Shown piece by piece: positions 33,374 through 36,122 of a stretch of DNA of 36,122 nucleotides. The notes beneath the pieces were generated by a model. That model ran no database searches and was not told the DNA's origin. It saw nothing but the letters and a program-made list of their open reading frames with translations. The position numbers and the translations under genes were made by a program. The DNA is from Paenibacillus campinasensis (GTDB taxonomy: Bacteria > Bacillota > Bacilli > Paenibacillales > Paenibacillaceae). The number at the start of each line of letters is the position of its first letter. Position 1 is the stretch's first letter. The stretch covers positions 1 to 36,122 of the forward strand of contig NZ_NPBY01000066.1 in the NCBI RefSeq assembly GCF_002272015.1, given 5' to 3'.

Positions 33374-33665
33374 GGCTGTTGTCCTCCACGGTGTAAAATG
33401 AGTTTTATCCTTGTTTTAAGCGTTCCCCAGCGTTCCTGGAATGGCCGGGGCGACGCGTTTCCTTTTTTCGTCAGGGCGTTTGAAAGCGACCTGTAATAGC
33501 ATAATGGGATCGGGTCCTGCCATGCAAGATGGTAGGCGAGGACCGAAGGCGGGGAGGGTGTCACTTTTGTGAACGGAGTATAATTCCGACATTCCTACTT
33601 CACAATAATAACTATTCGGAATCATGATAAAGCCCTAAGTTACAGGGCGGTAAAGGAGGATTAAC

Positions 33666-33968
33666 ATGGCTGACAATGACAACGATCAGTTTCACAATCA
33701 CGAGGAGCGTTTTCCAGGCAGAGAGGATACCGGGCAAAGTTTGAACACTTTGCAGGCTGGCAGCTCGGCGGATGCACGGCGCAGCAATACCGGCGACTGG
33801 AAGGTTGGCCGGCCGGTGGAGGGCGATGTCGAGCAGATCGAAGACACGGAATTCGCCAAAGAAACGCTGTGGGGGGAAGACAACGCCGGAGAGAATGACG
33901 AAAGCTGGATGAGACAATGGAACGGTCGCGAAGAGACGCATGCCATGTTCCGTCAAAGCTATGAATAA
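33666..33968 (+). CDS. Small acidic hydrophilic protein, unknown function
   Basis: This 100-residue protein is rich in Asp, Glu, Asn, Gln and Arg, with no cysteine and no hydrophobic segment, and looks largely disordered. AAAGGAGG lies 9 nt before the ATG, an excellent ribosome-binding site that makes the gene credible despite its size. The 290-bp divergent gap upstream (33,374-33,665) shows only a TATAAT at 33579-33584 without a clear -35, a small TCAC-TTTT-GTGA repeat (33561-33572) and a weak TTCACA/CATGAT pair (33599-33628). Its composition recalls small stress or spore proteins, but no family was recognised. Confidence 0.72.
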   Translation: MADNDNDQFHNHEERFPGREDTGQSLNTLQAGSSADARRSNTGDWKVGRPVEGDVEQIEDTEFAKETLWGEDNAGENDESWMRQWNGREETHAMFRQSYE

Positions 33969-34005
33969 GCAGAGGCCGTCGTTTCATCAGGCATAACCCT
34001 CCGCA

Positions 34006-34066
34006 TTGACAATCCCGCGATCCCAATGCTAAGATAAGTTCAAATATTAATCTTATTAAACTTATC
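34006..34066 (+). promoter_or_regulatory. Promoter with inverted repeat upstream of the hydrolase gene
   Basis: TTGACA (34006-34011) and TAAGAT (34030-34035) with an 18-bp spacer form a good sigma-A promoter. GATAAGTT (34033-34040) overlaps the -10 box and is repeated inverted as AACTTATC (34059-34066) after 18 bp. This may be an operator or a 5' mRNA hairpin. Confidence 0.55.
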
Positions 34067-34114
34067 GGAATTTGTTTAATTGGAAATTGAAGTTGATCGT
34101 GGGGAGGATTCGGC

Positions 34115-34945
34115 ATGGAGCGGCAAATTACAATCCGGCACAATCAGGAGGAAATGACAGCAACGATACATTATCCCGCTGCGGAGGGAAGTGAGAAGAC
34201 AGGCAGATGCAGCCGCAGTCCGCTGGTTGTCATCTGCCATGGCTTCGTCGGGAGCCGCATCGGGGTGGATCGGCTGTTCGTCAAGACGGCACGCCAGCTG
34301 TCCGCGGAGGGGTATATGGTGATCCGCTTCGATTACATCGGCTGTGGCGAGAGCTCGGGCAGCTATGGCAGCGAAGGACTGGAGTCGATGATTGCCCAGA
34401 CGCGAAGCGTTCTTGATTACGGGGTGAGCTGCGCCGATGTCGATCCGACCCGCGTGACACTGATCGGACACAGTCTTGGCGGTGCGGTGGCGATTCACAC
34501 AGCGGTCAGAGACCGCCGGGTTAAAAATCTGGTGCTCTGGGCGGCGGTAGGCTATCCGTTTAACGATATTGTGAAAATCACTGGACGCGACGTCTACGAC
34601 ATGTCCGTGAAGGAAGGCAAAGCGGATTACCTTGGCTATGAGCTGACGCCGGTATTCTTCGAATCGCTGGCAACGGTGCAGCCGTTCCAGGAAGCGGTGC
34701 GCTTCGCGGGGAATGTGCTGGTCATTCACGGGACGTCGGATGAAATCATTCCGGTCGACTACGCATTTCTGTACCAGAAGGTATTCTGGATGCGGCAGGA
34801 GGGCCGGTGCGATAAAGAGATCATCTTCCAGGGCGACCATACATTCTCGGCGGGCCCGCAGCGGGAGCAGCTTCTCAACCGCACGACAGCGTGGCTGAAC
34901 GGGCTTGAGTCGGCCCAGCAGGAATGGCAGCACTGGATGATATAA
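34115..34945 (+). CDS. Alpha/beta-hydrolase, esterase-like
   Basis: This is a 276-residue cytoplasmic serine hydrolase. The catalytic triad is Ser120 (G-H-S-L-G-G), Asp209 (H-G-T-S-D-E) and His242 (G-D-H-T-F). The oxyanion motif is V-I-C-H-G-F-V-G-S, followed by F-D-Y-I-G-C-G-E-S-S-G. The arrangement resembles the cinnamoyl/feruloyl-esterase-like and acyl-peptidase-like subgroup of Firmicute hydrolases; substrate is not predictable from sequence alone. The start follows GGGGAGG by about 9 nt. It has its own promoter at 34006, and the gap to the following dioxygenase gene is about 75 bp, so co-transcription is possible. Confidence 0.82.
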   Translation: MERQITIRHNQEEMTATIHYPAAEGSEKTGRCSRSPLVVICHGFVGSRIGVDRLFVKTARQLSAEGYMVIRFDYIGCGESSGSYGSEGLESMIAQTRSVLDYGVSCADVDPTRVTLIGHSLGGAVAIHTAVRDRRVKNLVLWAAVGYPFNDIVKITGRDVYDMSVKEGKADYLGYELTPVFFESLATVQPFQEAVRFAGNVLVIHGTSDEIIPVDYAFLYQKVFWMRQEGRCDKEIIFQGDHTFSAGPQREQLLNRTTAWLNGLESAQQEWQHWMI

Positions 34946-35019
34946 ACGTATTTGGCATGGCGGGCGGTTAACGGTTACAATAGAGTTGTCCCTTGATTAT
35001 GAAGCTGGAGGTGGCATCG

Positions 35020-35796
35020 ATGACGTTACCCGCTTTATTTATTGCCCACGGCTCGCCGATGATGGCGCTTGAGAACAACGAATATACCCGTTTTCTGGAA
35101 CGTCTGGGCCAAGAGCTGCCGACTCCAAAAGGAATTGCCGTCTTCTCGGCCCACTGGGATGATGCGGATCAACGAATGACCGGAGACCAGCAGCATCAGA
35201 CCATGCATGATTTTTACGGCTTTCCGGAGGAGATGTACCAACTGACGTATCCAGCTCCAGGAAGCGCGGAGCTGACGACTCGCATCAGCGCCTGTTTCGA
35301 GGCAGGCAATCTGCATGCCAAGACCGTAACCGGCAGGGGACTGGATCATGGCGCTTGGGTGGTTCTGAAGAAGATGTACCCGGCGGCCGACATCCCGGTT
35401 ATCGCCTTATCGGTGGATTCCAAGCGTTCTCCGAAGGAGCAATATGATATTGGCGCAATGCTGTCCGAATTGCGGCAGGAAGGCATCCTGATTATCGGGA
35501 GCGGCGGCCTGGTTCATAATTTGCGAATGATCCATGAGAGCGAGGAGCCGGATAACTGGGCAGTGGAGTTTGATGAGTGGATTGCGGAGCAGCTGGCTAG
35601 CTGGAATCTCCCTTCACTGTTTGCTTATGACAAAAAAGCGCCCCATGCCCGCCACGCCGTGCCCTCTTACGGAATGGAGCATTTTGTTCCTCTGTTCTAT
35701 GCGATGGGAGCTGCCGATAATGGCCGCAAGGCAAAGCGATTGTTCCAATCTTACCAATATGGCAGTTTGAGCTTGAACTGCTGGTCATTTGAATAA
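35020..35796 (+). CDS. DODA-type class III extradiol ring-cleavage dioxygenase
   Basis: This is a 258-residue LigB-superfamily enzyme, similar in plan to the 4,5-DOPA dioxygenase family (YgiD-like). Expected metal and catalytic histidines are His10 (I-A-H-G-S-P), His45 (F-S-A-H-W), His110 (L-D-H-G-A-W) and His166 (G-L-V-H-N-L-R). The C-terminal Y-G-M-E-H-F-V-P-L segment is also typical. It should use a non-haem metal to open a catechol-type ring, but the physiological substrate in bacteria is usually unknown. The frame is open to 34993; ATG 35020 is chosen because GGAGGTGG at 35007-35014 lies just ahead and the fold starts there. Confidence 0.88.
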   Translation: MTLPALFIAHGSPMMALENNEYTRFLERLGQELPTPKGIAVFSAHWDDADQRMTGDQQHQTMHDFYGFPEEMYQLTYPAPGSAELTTRISACFEAGNLHAKTVTGRGLDHGAWVVLKKMYPAADIPVIALSVDSKRSPKEQYDIGAMLSELRQEGILIIGSGGLVHNLRMIHESEEPDNWAVEFDEWIAEQLASWNLPSLFAYDKKAPHARHAVPSYGMEHFVPLFYAMGAADNGRKAKRLFQSYQYGSLSLNCWSFE

Positions 35797-35808
35797 GAGA
35801 TGATAAGG

Positions 35809-35840
35809 AGCCGGGCTTGGTTATCCAAGCTCGGCTTTTG
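35809..35840 (+). terminator. Terminator after the dioxygenase gene
   Basis: AGCCGGGCTTGG (35809-35820) pairs with CCAAGCTCGGCT (35825-35836, one G-T) around TTAT, followed by TTTTGTTG. Confidence 0.85.
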
Positions 35841-35976
35841 TTGTGCGAGCAAGGAGCGGGAGTTGGCCGAACTGGGTAATCTACGGAACAATGCGTGTTC
35901 AGCACTGCGAAGGCGGCTCGACTTCCGATAGCTGGGCAATTCGGCCAGTGATCGCGGGTGGTCCACCATAACATAA

Positions 35977-36006
35977 AAGGTGACCGAGACGCATCTCGAT
36001 CACCTT
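35977..36006 (-). terminator. Probable terminator of a minus-strand gene
   Basis: AAGGTGA-c-CGAGA (35977-35989) pairs with TCTCG-a-TCACCTT (35994-36006), with one mismatch. Read on the minus strand the stem is followed by TTTTATGTTATGG, a U-rich tail. It suits the gene whose 3' end is at the right edge. The 240 bp between this and the dioxygenase stop hold no other supported gene. Confidence 0.55.
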
Positions 36007-36080
36007 CGGGGGAGTATAAGATTGGGAGTTACACTTTATGCTGACCTGGGTCGAGGATGATCAAGCTCCTCATCCAGGCG

Positions 36081-36122
36081 TTAAGCCGTTTGTTTTTTCA
36101 TGCGGGCTGCCGGTGTATGTCC
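36081..36122 (-). CDS. Partial 3' end of a minus-strand gene
   Basis: Reading the minus strand from the window edge, one frame gives 13 codons ending in K-K-Q-T-A and TAA at 36083-36081. A hairpin with a U-rich tail on the minus strand lies about 75 bp further on, consistent with the end of a gene. A second frame also stays open for 16 codons, so the reading frame is uncertain. No product can be named. Confidence 0.3.
   Translation of the reverse strand, partial: GHTPAARMKKQTA

Overview
The window looks like chromosomal DNA of a Paenibacillus-type Firmicute. The evidence is strong GGAGG ribosome-binding sites, CUT1 sugar ABC cassettes paired with YesM/YesN-type two-component genes, Gram-positive lipoproteins, and a B. 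subtilis-like ilvA and mhqD. No transposase, integrase, tRNA, rRNA or CRISPR array was seen.

The standout region is the left third (about 1-12,000), a complete-looking class I lanthipeptide (lantibiotic) locus. It has a 50-codon precursor gene (lanA, 79-231), cyclase lanC, a degenerate orphan response regulator (1625-2281), dehydratase lanB, exporter lanT, and, after a terminator, lanR-lanK and the immunity ABC transporter lanF-lanE-lanG. The core peptide has the nisin/subtilin/gallidermin ring A/B signature (S-x3-C-T-P-x-C) but a divergent C-terminal half with five cysteines. No leader protease (LanP) or immunity lipoprotein (LanI) is in the window. By eye the biosynthetic half (1-7,400) is more AT-rich than the regulator/immunity half, which suggests a two-module origin. 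Regulatory signals include a perfect stem-loop attenuator between lanA and lanC, an 18-bp palindrome on the lanRK -10 box, and an 11-bp-phased direct repeat at the -35 position of the lanFEG promoter.

From 12,000 to 16,070 lies a maltodextrin-type CUT1 transporter (binding lipoprotein plus two permeases, no ATPase) behind a promoter region with four CGCAAACG/TGCAAAC operator-like boxes. A convergent zinc alcohol dehydrogenase and a small lipoprotein gene follow on the minus strand. Next come a short promoter-to-terminator unit that may encode a small RNA (about 17,890-18,005) and a carboxylesterase resembling MhqD with an MhqR-like operator.

From 19,200 to 30,030 lies a carbohydrate-uptake and degradation locus. 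It holds a YesN-like AraC response regulator, a convergent YesM-like kinase, a second CUT1 transporter, a PrsA/SurA-like membrane-anchored foldase and a large secreted right-handed beta-helix protein with F5/8-type and X2-like C-terminal modules. The simplest reading is that the kinase senses an extracellular sugar signal, YesN activates the operon, the beta-helix protein acts on a polysaccharide, and the transporter imports products.

The right end (30,200-36,122) is ordinary housekeeping and accessory sequence: ilvA, a secreted hypothetical protein, a DUF1129-like membrane protein, a small acidic protein, an alpha/beta hydrolase, a DODA-type extradiol dioxygenase, and the 3' tip of a minus-strand gene cut by the window edge.
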